Program-made: the position numbers and the translations under genes
The notes under the pieces: model-generated
Databases searched by the model: none
What the model saw: the letters and a program-made list of their open reading frames with translations, nothing else
What the model was told of the DNA's origin: nothing
Part shown: positions 1 to 6,999 of the stretch, in pieces
How the letters are laid out: every line of letters begins with the position of its first letter
Numbering within the stretch: the first letter of the stretch is position 1
Assembly: GCA_045600105.1 (NCBI GenBank)
Contig: JAZRXG010000004.1
Coordinates: forward strand, 1 to 27,294
Length of the DNA: 27,294 bases
Source: UBA1206 sp045600105
GTDB taxonomy: Bacteria; Bacillota; Clostridia; Oscillospirales; CAG-382
Direction of reading: 5' to 3'

Positions 1-2
1 GC

Positions 3-24
3 GGTCGGCTGATGCCGACCTTTT
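3..24 (+). terminator. Rho-independent terminator of an upstream gene
   Basis: A perfect 7-bp stem (3-9 with 14-20, GGTCGGC/GCCGACC) with a TGAT loop is followed directly by TTTT. It probably ends a gene lying left of the window. It sits only 26 bases before the phosphatase start, so the phosphatase promoter must overlap it or transcription must read through. Confidence 0.7.
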
Positions 25-46
25 CGTATACGTTAAGGTGAATATA

Positions 47-520
47 ATGGAAAAAATAAGGATAATGTTCGTCTGCCACGGCAATATCTGCCGCAGTCCG
101 ATGGCGGAATATGTGATGAAGCATATCGTGTCGGCAAATAACGACGATTTTCGGTTCGTCATCGCGTCGTCTGCCACGAGCACCGAGGAGATATACGGAG
201 GAGTCGGCAATCCCGTTTATCCGCCTGCGAGGGCAGAACTCGAAAAGCACGGCGTGAAATGCGGCGACAGACGCGCCGTACAGCTCAAAAAGGACGATTA
301 CGCAAAATACGACCTCATCATAGCGATGGACTCGAACAACGTCCGCAATATAATGCGCATCATCGGCGGCGACGACGGGCACAAGGTGAAAAAGCTGCTT
401 GACTTTACGTCACGCGGCGGTGACGTTGCCGACCCGTGGTATACGGGACGTTTCGACACCGCGTACCGCGATATCGTCGAGGGCTGCGAAGCGCTTTACA
501 ATAAACTTATCGGACGGTGA
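47..520 (+). CDS. Low-molecular-weight protein tyrosine phosphatase
   Basis: Cytoplasmic phosphatase of the LMW-PTP (arsenate-reductase-like) family, which hydrolyses phosphotyrosine through a cysteinyl-phosphate intermediate; bacterial members often act on BY-kinases or arginine phosphate. The CX5RS P-loop is at residues 10-17 (C-H-G-N-I-C-R-S), and the general-acid loop Asp-Pro-Trp-Tyr sits near the C-terminus. At 157 aa it has the usual family length. I chose ATG at 47 over the in-frame GTG at 38 because AAGGTGA at 35-41 then makes a well-spaced ribosome-binding site; GTG 38 would lie inside it. It is first in a compact three-gene operon, only 5 bases before the next start. The substrate cannot be told from sequence; no tyrosine kinase gene is in the window. 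Confidence 0.92.
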   Translation: MEKIRIMFVCHGNICRSPMAEYVMKHIVSANNDDFRFVIASSATSTEEIYGGVGNPVYPPARAELEKHGVKCGDRRAVQLKKDDYAKYDLIIAMDSNNVRNIMRIIGGDDGHKVKKLLDFTSRGGDVADPWYTGRFDTAYRDIVEGCEALYNKLIGR

Positions 521-525
521 ACGGT

Positions 526-687
526 ATGGACGAAAAAGAAGAAAAGAAGCTGAAGCTGTTTTACGATCAGAAAAAACTGCTTGACACGTTCCTTTCACAC
601 GGTGCGATAACGAAAGCGCAGTACGAAAAAAGTTACGGCGACCTGAAAGTGAAAATGAACGTCAATGACGAAGAAAAGGGAGAATAA
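526..687 (+). CDS. Small conserved-looking hypothetical protein, 53 aa
   Basis: A short open frame starts with ATG five bases after the phosphatase stop and ends one base before the acetyltransferase ATG, so it fills the operon gap almost exactly. The product begins M-D-E-K-E-E-K-K-L-K-L-F-Y-D-Q-K, then reads L-D-T-F-L-S-H-G-A-I-T-K-A-Q-Y-E-K-S-Y-G-D-L and ends in a charged tail. The F-L-x-x-G-A-I-T-x-x-Q-Y pattern resembles the helical SHOCT-type motif seen in short bacterial proteins; that is inference. It has no signal peptide or membrane segment and is predicted helical and cytosolic. GGACGG at 511-516 may act as its ribosome-binding site. Gene callers may skip it because of its length, but its fit between two genes argues that it is real. 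Function unknown. Confidence 0.68.
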   Translation: MDEKEEKKLKLFYDQKKLLDTFLSHGAITKAQYEKSYGDLKVKMNVNDEEKGE

Positions 688-688
688 A

Positions 689-1156
689 ATGGAATTCAGA
701 AAAGCGCACCGCGGCGACGGAAAAATCATATACGATCTGATAAGCGAGCTTGCCGTTTACGAGCATCTCGAAAACGAGGTGGTCGCCACTCCCGAACTGC
801 TCGAGGAATGGCTGTTCGACAAGGAAAAGGCGGAAGTCGTCTTCGTCCTCGATGACGGCAAAGAAGTCGGATACGCTCTGTTTTTCCACAATTTTTCCAC
901 GTTTCTCGGCAGAGCGGGCATATATCTCGAGGACCTTTACGTCAAGCCCGAATACCGTCACAAGGGACTCGGCAAGGGGCTGCTCACCTATCTCGCGCGG
1001 CTCACCAACGAAAGAGGCTGCGGCCGCCTTGAATGGAGCTGCCTTGACTGGAACAAGCCGAGCATCGATTTTTACCTTTCGATGGGGGCTGTCCCCATGA
1101 ACGGATGGACGGTCTACCGCCTCACCGGTGACGAACTCAAAAAATACGCCGAATAA
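689..1156 (+). CDS. GNAT acetyltransferase, diamine (SSAT)-like
   Basis: Acetyl-CoA-dependent N-acetyltransferase of 155 aa. The acetyl-CoA-binding motif A reads L-Y-V-K-P-E-Y-R-H-K-G-L-G-K-G-L (around residue 88). The C-terminal half matches the spermidine/spermine N1-acetyltransferase pattern L-D-W-N-x-P-S-I-D-F-Y-x-x-x-G-A, followed by W-x-x-Y-R-L-x-G. This makes a polyamine or other small-amine substrate likely, though not certain. A start eight codons upstream (665) is possible, but GGGAG at 679-683 places the ribosome-binding site for ATG 689, and 665 would overlap the preceding gene more. It is last in the operon and is followed by a strong terminator. Confidence 0.88.
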   Translation: MEFRKAHRGDGKIIYDLISELAVYEHLENEVVATPELLEEWLFDKEKAEVVFVLDDGKEVGYALFFHNFSTFLGRAGIYLEDLYVKPEYRHKGLGKGLLTYLARLTNERGCGRLEWSCLDWNKPSIDFYLSMGAVPMNGWTVYRLTGDELKKYAE

Positions 1157-1162
1157 CCGAAC

Positions 1163-1208
1163 AAAAAAGCCGTAAAAGTCAGCAGACTTTTACGGCAATT
1201 CGTTTTTT
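1163..1208. terminator. Bidirectional terminator between convergent genes
   Basis: A perfect 12-bp stem (1169-1180 with 1185-1196) has an AGCA loop, A6 on its left (1163-1168) and a T6 run on its right (1203-1208). It therefore reads as an intrinsic terminator on both strands, serving the acetyltransferase operon and the M48 protease gene. Confidence 0.9.
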
Positions 1209-1214
1209 AATGCC

Positions 1215-2420
1215 TTATTTTTTTATGGCGTTTATCCTTTGCTCAAGCGTCGGGTGCGAATAGGTGAGAGAAACGAGCGTTTTGTCGGGCGAGAGGTCCG
1301 AGAGATTCTCGCGCGAGAGCTTCTTGAGCGCGCTTATAAGCTCGTCGGCATATCCTTCGTCTTTCGCCTGCCTGTCCGCCTTGTATTCCGCTCTTCTCGA
1401 AAAAGCGTTGGTCACGAGGTTCATCAGAGGGAAGACGATGGGGATGACGGCGCTGAACGCGAGTATATAGGCAAGACCGTAGTTGATGTGATCGAATCCG
1501 AACGGAGAATAAACGTCGAGCTTGAGAAGCGCCCAGAGAGAAAGCACCATGATCACGATCGAACCGAACGACAGAAAGAAGTTTTTCGTCGTGTCCTTGT
1601 GGATGGCGTGTCCCATTTCGTGGGCGAAGACGGCGACTATCTCGTCGTCGGTGAAATTGTTGACCAAGTTGTCATAGAGCACGATGGATTTCGTCTTGCC
1701 GAATCCCGAAAAATAGGCGTTGGACTTGGTCGTGCGGAACGACGCGTTCATGACCTTGACGGACCTTATGCGGATGCCGTTCCTGCCGAGCATGGCAACA
1801 AGCCTTTCTTCGAGCTCTTTGTTTTCAAGAGAAGTGAATTTGTTGAATATCCTGCTGAAAAACGGATAAAGGAAAGAAATGAACATCACAGCGGCGAGCA
1901 GAATGGCGGCGAAAACGACGATGATGTAGTCGCCAATCGCGTTGTAGAGCAGCTCAAGCAGCAGAAGAAGCCCCGCCGTCACTATGAGCTCGATGAGGAA
2001 ATTTTTGATGATGTCGGCGAAAAACGTCTTTTTCGTGCTTTTGTTGAAACCGTATTTTTCCTCTATCCGGAATACCGAAATATATTTTGTGACCGCCGAC
2101 GCGATATTCGCTGCGACGGTGTAGAAAATGACGGTGTAAAGAGTCAGCAGATATTCGTTCGACGTGAGCTTTCCGATCAGTCCGAAGACGTTGAAAACGG
2201 TCATCGCCGTGAGGATGACGAAGCAGATGACGCTGTCGGCGAGCGATATCGCAAGCTTGTCGTGATGATAACTCTTCCATTTCGTATATTCGTCTTTGTT
2301 GTAAACGTCCGCAAGCCCTTTCGGTATCGGGTTCGCGAACGATCTTCTGCCGAGATGATCGAGGAACAGATCGTACGCGAGCGACAGAGCAAAGAAAATT
2401 ATCCATATAAAGCGTACCAT
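1215..2420 (-). CDS. M48-family membrane zinc metalloprotease (Ste24-like)
   Basis: Integral-membrane zinc endopeptidase of 401 aa, related to CAAX prenyl protease 1 (Ste24). The zinc motif H-E-M-G-H is at residues 267-271, with the third ligand probably the Glu in R-R-A-E-Y-K-A-D. Several hydrophobic helices occur: one at the N-terminus (F-I-W-I-I-F-F-A-L), two around residues 60-110, two around 140-190, and two after the HEMGH helix. The late S-H-P-T-L-E-Q-R-I segment is typical of M48 proteins. Bacteria lack CAAX prenylation, so the role is more likely membrane-protein quality control or peptide cleavage; that is inference. AAAGGCGG precedes the ATG, and a consensus SigA promoter lies just upstream. 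It is a single-gene unit. Confidence 0.93.
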   Translation of the reverse strand: MVRFIWIIFFALSLAYDLFLDHLGRRSFANPIPKGLADVYNKDEYTKWKSYHHDKLAISLADSVICFVILTAMTVFNVFGLIGKLTSNEYLLTLYTVIFYTVAANIASAVTKYISVFRIEEKYGFNKSTKKTFFADIIKNFLIELIVTAGLLLLLELLYNAIGDYIIVVFAAILLAAVMFISFLYPFFSRIFNKFTSLENKELEERLVAMLGRNGIRIRSVKVMNASFRTTKSNAYFSGFGKTKSIVLYDNLVNNFTDDEIVAVFAHEMGHAIHKDTTKNFFLSFGSIVIMVLSLWALLKLDVYSPFGFDHINYGLAYILAFSAVIPIVFPLMNLVTNAFSRRAEYKADRQAKDEGYADELISALKKLSRENLSDLSPDKTLVSLTYSHPTLEQRINAIKK

Positions 2421-2448
2421 AAAACGACCGCCTTTCGCTTTTTAAGTT

Positions 2449-2477
2449 ATTATATATCATGGGCTTTTGTTTGTCAA
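2449..2477 (-). promoter_or_regulatory. SigA-type promoter of the M48 gene
   Basis: On the minus strand, TTGACA (2472-2477) and TATAAT (2449-2454) are separated by 17 bases, a perfect vegetative consensus. It points at the M48 gene and is divergent from the promoter at 2504-2532. Confidence 0.88.
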
Positions 2478-2503
2478 TGCCCGAAAGGATGCTGATAAAG
2501 GTA

Positions 2504-2532
2504 TTGATTTATTGATTTTTTGATGATATAAT
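2504..2532 (+). promoter_or_regulatory. SigA-type promoter of the 2555 operon
   Basis: TTGATT (2504-2509), a 17-base spacer and TATAAT (2527-2532) lie 23 bases before the GTG start at 2555. GGGGGAG (2543-2549) is the ribosome-binding site. Confidence 0.8.
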
Positions 2533-2554
2533 AGGATAAAAAGGGGGAGTATGC

Positions 2555-2896
2555 GTGAAAATATCGAAACTTTTCGGCGGCAGAAAAGCGGCGATACTGT
2601 ATCTCGGCAGGTTTTACAGCACGATGACCCGTCCGATCGACGGCGTTCCCGAGGACCGCGTTCCGCTTCCCGACAAAATGATCGTCAAAAAAGGCGATAA
2701 CGTCAGAAACGTTCTTGTGATAAAAAGGGTGACAAAGCAAAAGCTGACCTTTGTGACGAACGCTATGTTCGCGTCCGACGGAAAGGCGGGAAAGAGTTTT
2801 TCCGTTTCGCGGGGCGAGACCGTCAGCCTGACGCAGATCGACATACTTGACGCTTCTTTCAGCGTAAATTTGACTTATCTTGACGAAAATATATGA
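2555..2896 (+). CDS. Hypothetical protein, 113 aa
   Basis: I do not recognise this family. The product is basic and beta-rich (I-L-Y-L-G-R-F-Y-S-T, V-L-V-I-K-R-V-T, L-T-F-V-T-N-A-M-F) with no signal peptide or membrane helix. It may be a small cytosolic beta-barrel or an accessory protein for the surface protein encoded 25 bases downstream, with which it shares a promoter. The start is GTG 2555, five bases after GGGGGAG; an ATG at 2551 is out of frame and too close to the ribosome-binding site. The C-terminus ends L-T-Y-L-D-E-N-I. Coding status is supported by the promoter, the ribosome-binding site and the tight spacing. Confidence 0.7.
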   Translation: MKISKLFGGRKAAILYLGRFYSTMTRPIDGVPEDRVPLPDKMIVKKGDNVRNVLVIKRVTKQKLTFVTNAMFASDGKAGKSFSVSRGETVSLTQIDILDASFSVNLTYLDENI

Positions 2897-2921
2897 ACCG
2901 AAAGGACGAAGGAGAGACGAA

Positions 2922-5900
2922 ATGAAAAAAATAATCGTATCGCTTGTCATCTGCGCAATGCTGTGCGCTTTTCTGCCGTTTTCGGTGTTTGCCGGATATG
3001 ATGCGATAAAAGAAGTGCGTCTTACCGTCAACGCGCCGGTCATAGGCGGCAAACAGAACCTTAACGTCACGGTCACGACCACACCGACCGGAAGCACAAA
3101 CGCCGACAAAAACGACTATGTTTTCCAGTGGTACATCGTTGACCCGGCAAATCCCGACCCCGAAAACTGGAGCTATATGTACGAAAGCACCGAGTTTGAG
3201 GACGGCAAGACCTACGGCTGCGCTCTGTTCCTTTCCGCAAAGAGCGGCTACGGATTCAGCTCGTCCACCGTCGCCACGGTGAACGGCAGCGCCGCTTACG
3301 GCGGTATCGACGTCGTCAGCACCAACAGCGCCGTCATCCGCTACGTCTGGGGACCTCTCGGCAAAAAAGTGATCGACAAGGTCAGCGTTACCATCGACGC
3401 GCCCGCGGCCGGCAAAACGCAGGACCGCACCGCGGTCATCACCACGACTCCTTCGGGCGGCGTAGATACCGCGGAAGATTCCGTTTTCCTCCAGTGGTAT
3501 TACTATGAACCCAAGATGCCGAAAGAGGAAGACTGGGTCTATTTATACGAAAGCACCAAATTCGAAAGCGGCAAAGGCTACGCCTGCATGCTGCTCATCC
3601 AGTCGGCAGACGGTTACGTTTTCAGCGAGAACATTGAGGCGACCGTGAACGGCAAACGCGCTTACGGGCAGGTTTATCAGAACCCGATCGGCATCACCGT
3701 CCGCTACGTCTGGCAGCCGCTCGGCACGACGTCTTCCGGCACTGACCTCGACAGCGTCGCCGTCACGCTCAATCAGACTCCCGCCATCGGCAAGAAAGTC
3801 GCACGTATGGAAGTCGACGTTTCTTCCTCTCCCAAAGGCGGCGTATCCATGATGGACGCCGGATACGGATGGCTTGAAAACGACGAATACGATCCCGACA
3901 TCAAAAACTGGGATTACATGGACGGCGACACGTTCGAAGAAGGCAAGTATTACGCGTTCTATCTGATATGCTACGCCTGGGACGACTATAACATCACTCC
4001 GCGCACGACGTACACCATCAACGGTCAGCCCGCCACCGGCGTGTATATGGATTACAGAACGGCATACTGCTACCGTATCTATAAGCCCGGCGACGGAAGA
4101 CTGCCCGTCGAATCCATCAGCGCGACCGGCGTCGTTCCTCCATCCATAGGCGCCAATCCGAGCGACGAATGGAAACTTTCGTCCGTTCCGTTCAACGACT
4201 GCCTTGACGACGTCATGCTCTTCTGGTTCGAATGTGACACCAACGACCCCGATCCCGACAACTGGACACATATTTACAGCAATACCACGTTCAAAGAGGG
4301 CAAATACTACGCCGTGGAGATTTCCTCGGGCATTCACTGGGCGTTCGAATACGATTACAAGATGAGCCCGACGACGAGAGTCAGCGTCAACGGCAAGAAC
4401 TGCAATATAATCGCTCAGGACGACGGCTATATCGTCGCGCGCTATGTCTGGGGAAAGCTCGAAAGAGAAGAGCCCAAGACGACTCCCGTCAAGACGGTGA
4501 GCCTCACGGTCGATCCTCCCGCCATCGGCAAACATCCCGATTTTGAAGTCGACCTCACTTCATCGCCCGTGGACGGCGTTACGCTGTTCGACGCGATGAT
4601 CGAATGGTTCGAAAACGATACAAACGATCCCGTTTTAGATAACTGGACTTATATGGGCAAAAAAGACACCTTCAAAGCGGGCAAGTATTACGCTTTCCGC
4701 TTCAACGGCGGTGTCACGGAAGGCTACCGCGTCACTTCGACGACGGCGTATACCATCAACGGAAAAACGGCGTCGACCAAATTCACCAATCAAAACCACT
4801 CCGGCTGCTGGTACGTATGGCAGCCCATGAAGAATACGGTCGGCTCCATCGCCGTTACAGGCGTCACCGCTCCCGTCGTCGGAGAATCTCCGAACAGAAC
4901 GTTCAGCCTCACTGCGGCTCCCACCAAGGAGTGCCTTGACGATACGATGCTCATGTGGTACGAATGCGGCACCAACAACCCCGATCCCGCGGCATGGACT
5001 CCCGTATACGAGAACTATAAGTTCAAAGAAGGCAAATATTACGCCGTGGAGTTTGCAGCCGGTATCGTCTGGGCGTATGAAAACGAATACAGGATGTCCC
5101 CGTCCACTACGGTCACCATTAACGGAAACAAAGGCAAAGTCACCGAACAGAGCGACGGTTCCATCGTCGCGAGATACGTCTGGGGACCGCTCGTCGACCC
5201 GAAACCCAAGACGACTCCCGTCAAAACCATCACCGTGACGGGCATCACTCCCCCCGTTGTCGGCAAAAAGCCGAGCATGAGCTACACCGTCACCACCGAT
5301 CCCGCGGGCGCGATAAGCAAGGACGACTGCGTCTTCCAGTGGTACGTCTGCGACACGAACGATCCCGATTTCGGCAACTGGTCGTATATGTACGAAAGCT
5401 CGGTGTTTGAAGAAGGCAAATATTACACCGTAGGTCTCTCGTCGCTCGTGGGCGGCAGCTATAATATGACGTCTTCCACGATTGCGACCGTCAACGGAGA
5501 AGTATGCGAATCTCCTTACGCCACCGACAAAACGGCTGTCGTCCGTTACGTCTGGGGACCGCTCGCCGATCCCAAGCCCAAGACGACTCCCGTCAAAACC
5601 ATCACCGTGACGGGCATCACTCCCCCCGCCGTCGGCAAGAACCCGAGCATGAGCTACACCGTCACCACCGATCCCGCGGGCGCGATAAGCAAGGACGACT
5701 GCGTCTTCCAATGGTACGTCTGCGACACCAACGACCCGATCTTCGAAAACTGGTCCTATATGTACGAAAGCTCGGTGTTTGAGGAAGGCAAATATTACGC
5801 CGTAGGTCTCTCGTCACTCGTGGGCAGCGAATATAATATGGCGTCTTCCACGATCGCGACCGTCAACGGAGAAGTATGCGAATCTCCTTACGCCACCGAC

Positions 5901-6572
5901 AAAACGGCTGTCGTCCGCTTCGCGTGGGGACCGCTCAAGGCGCCCACCAAGGTCAGATCCATCAACGTGAAATATACCGCTCCCAAGGCGGGCGAAAAGT
6001 GCGATGACCATATCGTCATCACCGCCGACCCCGCACCCGCCATCGGTGAGGAGCTCCCCGAACTCAAAATAAGCTGGTACAAATATTCCGCTTCCGATGA
6101 TTCGTGGATCGAAATGAAGAGCGGAGAAGTGTTCGAGAAAGACGGAAAATACGCGCTCAGACACGACATCGACTTTGAAAGCATGGCTGCCGACGGCTAC
6201 GAGATCGCGGAAAGCACCGCCATCACCTTCAACGACGACGAACTCCCCGAAGGCGGCGTCTTCACTCTCACCGAGGAAGTCCCCGATGAAAGCTCTGAGG
6301 TAACGTCCGAAGAGGCATCCGAAGAATTGTCTGAAGAAACGTCCGAGGAAGTATCCGTTGAAACGTCAGAAGAGATATCGGAAGAACCTTCCTCCGAAGC
6401 GTCCGAGCCCGCGTCCGTTCCCGAAAAGGGAGATACGAGCTCCGTATCCTCCGAAACCGAGGAAAAAGGCGGTATCGGGGCATACGTTCCCTATATCATC
6501 ACGTTTGCCGCGGCAGCCCTTGTCGGCGGACTCGGCACCGCGCTCGTAGTCAAATCGAGAAAGAAAAAATAA
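2922..6572 (+). CDS. Surface protein with nine ~120-aa repeats and a C-terminal anchor
   Basis: A secreted, membrane-anchored protein of 1216 aa. The signal peptide (residues 1-24, cleavage after V-F-A) is followed by nine tandem beta-rich, probably Ig-like repeats of about 115-125 aa. Each repeat carries W-Y-x-C/E, D-P-x-x-x-N-W-x-Y-M, F-x-x-G-K-Y-Y, T-x-N-G and a closing Y-V-W-G-P-L. Repeats 7 and 8 are nearly identical in DNA. Then come a Ser/Glu-rich stalk (about residues 1120-1180), one membrane helix and a terminal R-K-K-K. There is no LPXTG motif, so anchoring is probably by the helix itself. ATG 2922 is chosen because AAGGAG (2909-2914) precedes it and the signal peptide begins there. 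It lies 25 bases after the small gene at 2555. The likely role is adhesion or cell-surface structure; the ligand is unknown. Confidence 0.88.
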   Translation: MKKIIVSLVICAMLCAFLPFSVFAGYDAIKEVRLTVNAPVIGGKQNLNVTVTTTPTGSTNADKNDYVFQWYIVDPANPDPENWSYMYESTEFEDGKTYGCALFLSAKSGYGFSSSTVATVNGSAAYGGIDVVSTNSAVIRYVWGPLGKKVIDKVSVTIDAPAAGKTQDRTAVITTTPSGGVDTAEDSVFLQWYYYEPKMPKEEDWVYLYESTKFESGKGYACMLLIQSADGYVFSENIEATVNGKRAYGQVYQNPIGITVRYVWQPLGTTSSGTDLDSVAVTLNQTPAIGKKVARMEVDVSSSPKGGVSMMDAGYGWLENDEYDPDIKNWDYMDGDTFEEGKYYAFYLICYAWDDYNITPRTTYTINGQPATGVYMDYRTAYCYRIYKPGDGRLPVESISATGVVPPSIGANPSDEWKLSSVPFNDCLDDVMLFWFECDTNDPDPDNWTHIYSNTTFKEGKYYAVEISSGIHWAFEYDYKMSPTTRVSVNGKNCNIIAQDDGYIVARYVWGKLEREEPKTTPVKTVSLTVDPPAIGKHPDFEVDLTSSPVDGVTLFDAMIEWFENDTNDPVLDNWTYMGKKDTFKAGKYYAFRFNGGVTEGYRVTSTTAYTINGKTASTKFTNQNHSGCWYVWQPMKNTVGSIAVTGVTAPVVGESPNRTFSLTAAPTKECLDDTMLMWYECGTNNPDPAAWTPVYENYKFKEGKYYAVEFAAGIVWAYENEYRMSPSTTVTINGNKGKVTEQSDGSIVARYVWGPLVDPKPKTTPVKTITVTGITPPVVGKKPSMSYTVTTDPAGAISKDDCVFQWYVCDTNDPDFGNWSYMYESSVFEEGKYYTVGLSSLVGGSYNMTSSTIATVNGEVCESPYATDKTAVVRYVWGPLADPKPKTTPVKTITVTGITPPAVGKNPSMSYTVTTDPAGAISKDDCVFQWYVCDTNDPIFENWSYMYESSVFEEGKYYAVGLSSLVGSEYNMASSTIATVNGEVCESPYATDKTAVVRFAWGPLKAPTKVRSINVKYTAPKAGEKCDDHIVITADPAPAIGEELPELKISWYKYSASDDSWIEMKSGEVFEKDGKYALRHDIDFESMAADGYEIAESTAITFNDDELPEGGVFTLTEEVPDESSEVTSEEASEELSEETSEEVSVETSEEISEEPSSEASEPASVPEKGDTSSVSSETEEKGGIGAYVPYIITFAAAALVGGLGTALVVKSRKKK
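5202..5945 (+). repeat. 372-bp near-identical tandem duplication (repeats 7 and 8)
   Basis: Two adjacent 372-bp (124-codon) units inside the surface-protein gene share most of their bases, including long exact blocks; for example, both contain the same run around ACGACTCCCGTCAAAACC (near 5209 and 5581). The neighbouring repeats are much more diverged. This is a recent in-frame duplication and a likely site of repeat-number variation by recombination. Confidence 0.9.
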
Positions 6573-6588
6573 GGATAAATTTTTGCTT

Positions 6589-6879
6589 TCATATTTCAAA
6601 ATCAAATATCGCTTTTGATTCGATGAACGGCGAATACGTTTTCTTCCATTCGGCGTGCGGCGCGCTCGTGTCGTAGTCGGGGAGTGCCGATTGTTCCATC
6701 GTTACGGCTATCATCAGATCGTATCTGTTCGGTCTGTCGGTCACGTTGCGAAAGAGCTCGACCTTTTCAACTCCGGAAACGGAAAGCGTGCCGTCGAATA
6801 TGCGCTTTATATCGGGGATGAAAGCGGACTTGTCGGTCACTTTTTCGTTCCATTTTACGATTATGCAATGCTTTATCAT
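6589..6879 (-). CDS. Dabb (stress-responsive A/B barrel) domain protein
   Basis: A 96-aa single-domain protein. It starts M-I-K-H-C-I-I-V-K-W and contains V-E-K-V-E-L-F-R-N-V and R-Y-D-L-M-I-A-V-T-M, ending in H-x-x-W-x-x-x-Y-S-P-F-I, the usual Dabb pattern of a dimeric ferredoxin-like barrel. Bacterial members are mostly of unknown activity, and some relatives bind or transform small ligands. GGAGG lies 8-9 bases before the ATG, and a SigA-like promoter is upstream. It converges with the surface-protein gene across only 16 bases, where I see no hairpin terminator, so the two transcripts may overlap. Confidence 0.87.
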   Translation of the reverse strand: MIKHCIIVKWNEKVTDKSAFIPDIKRIFDGTLSVSGVEKVELFRNVTDRPNRYDLMIAVTMEQSALPDYDTSAPHAEWKKTYSPFIESKAIFDFEI

Positions 6880-6897
6880 TCTATCGCCTCCGCGTCC

Positions 6898-6926
6898 ATT
6901 ATCGCATTTTCTTTCGCGTTTTGCAA
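6898..6926 (-). promoter_or_regulatory. Probable SigA promoter of the Dabb gene
   Basis: On the minus strand, TTGCAA (6921-6926) and GATAAT (6898-6903) are separated by 17 bases and lie just upstream of the GGAGG ribosome-binding site. Confidence 0.6.
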
Positions 6927-6953
6927 GAGGAGAATCAAATTTCCTTCATATTC

Positions 6954-6982
6954 TTGACACCGGTCCAAACGTATGATAAACT
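6954..6982 (+). promoter_or_regulatory. Probable SigA promoter of the glycoside-hydrolase-like gene
   Basis: A perfect TTGACA (6954-6959), a 17-base spacer and a weaker TAAACT (6977-6982). If this is correct, the transcript starts near 6989, so the ATG at 6973 would not be transcribed and the leader is extremely short. Confidence 0.55.
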
Positions 6983-6999
6983 TTAATGGGGTGAAAAAC

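Noticed and set aside
38..46. GTG start of the tyrosine phosphatase
   Set aside because: It overlaps the AAGGTGA ribosome-binding site that serves ATG 47.
5202..5945. The 372-bp duplication as an insertion sequence
   Set aside because: No terminal inverted repeats or transposase; it is one in-frame unit of a longer protein repeat series.
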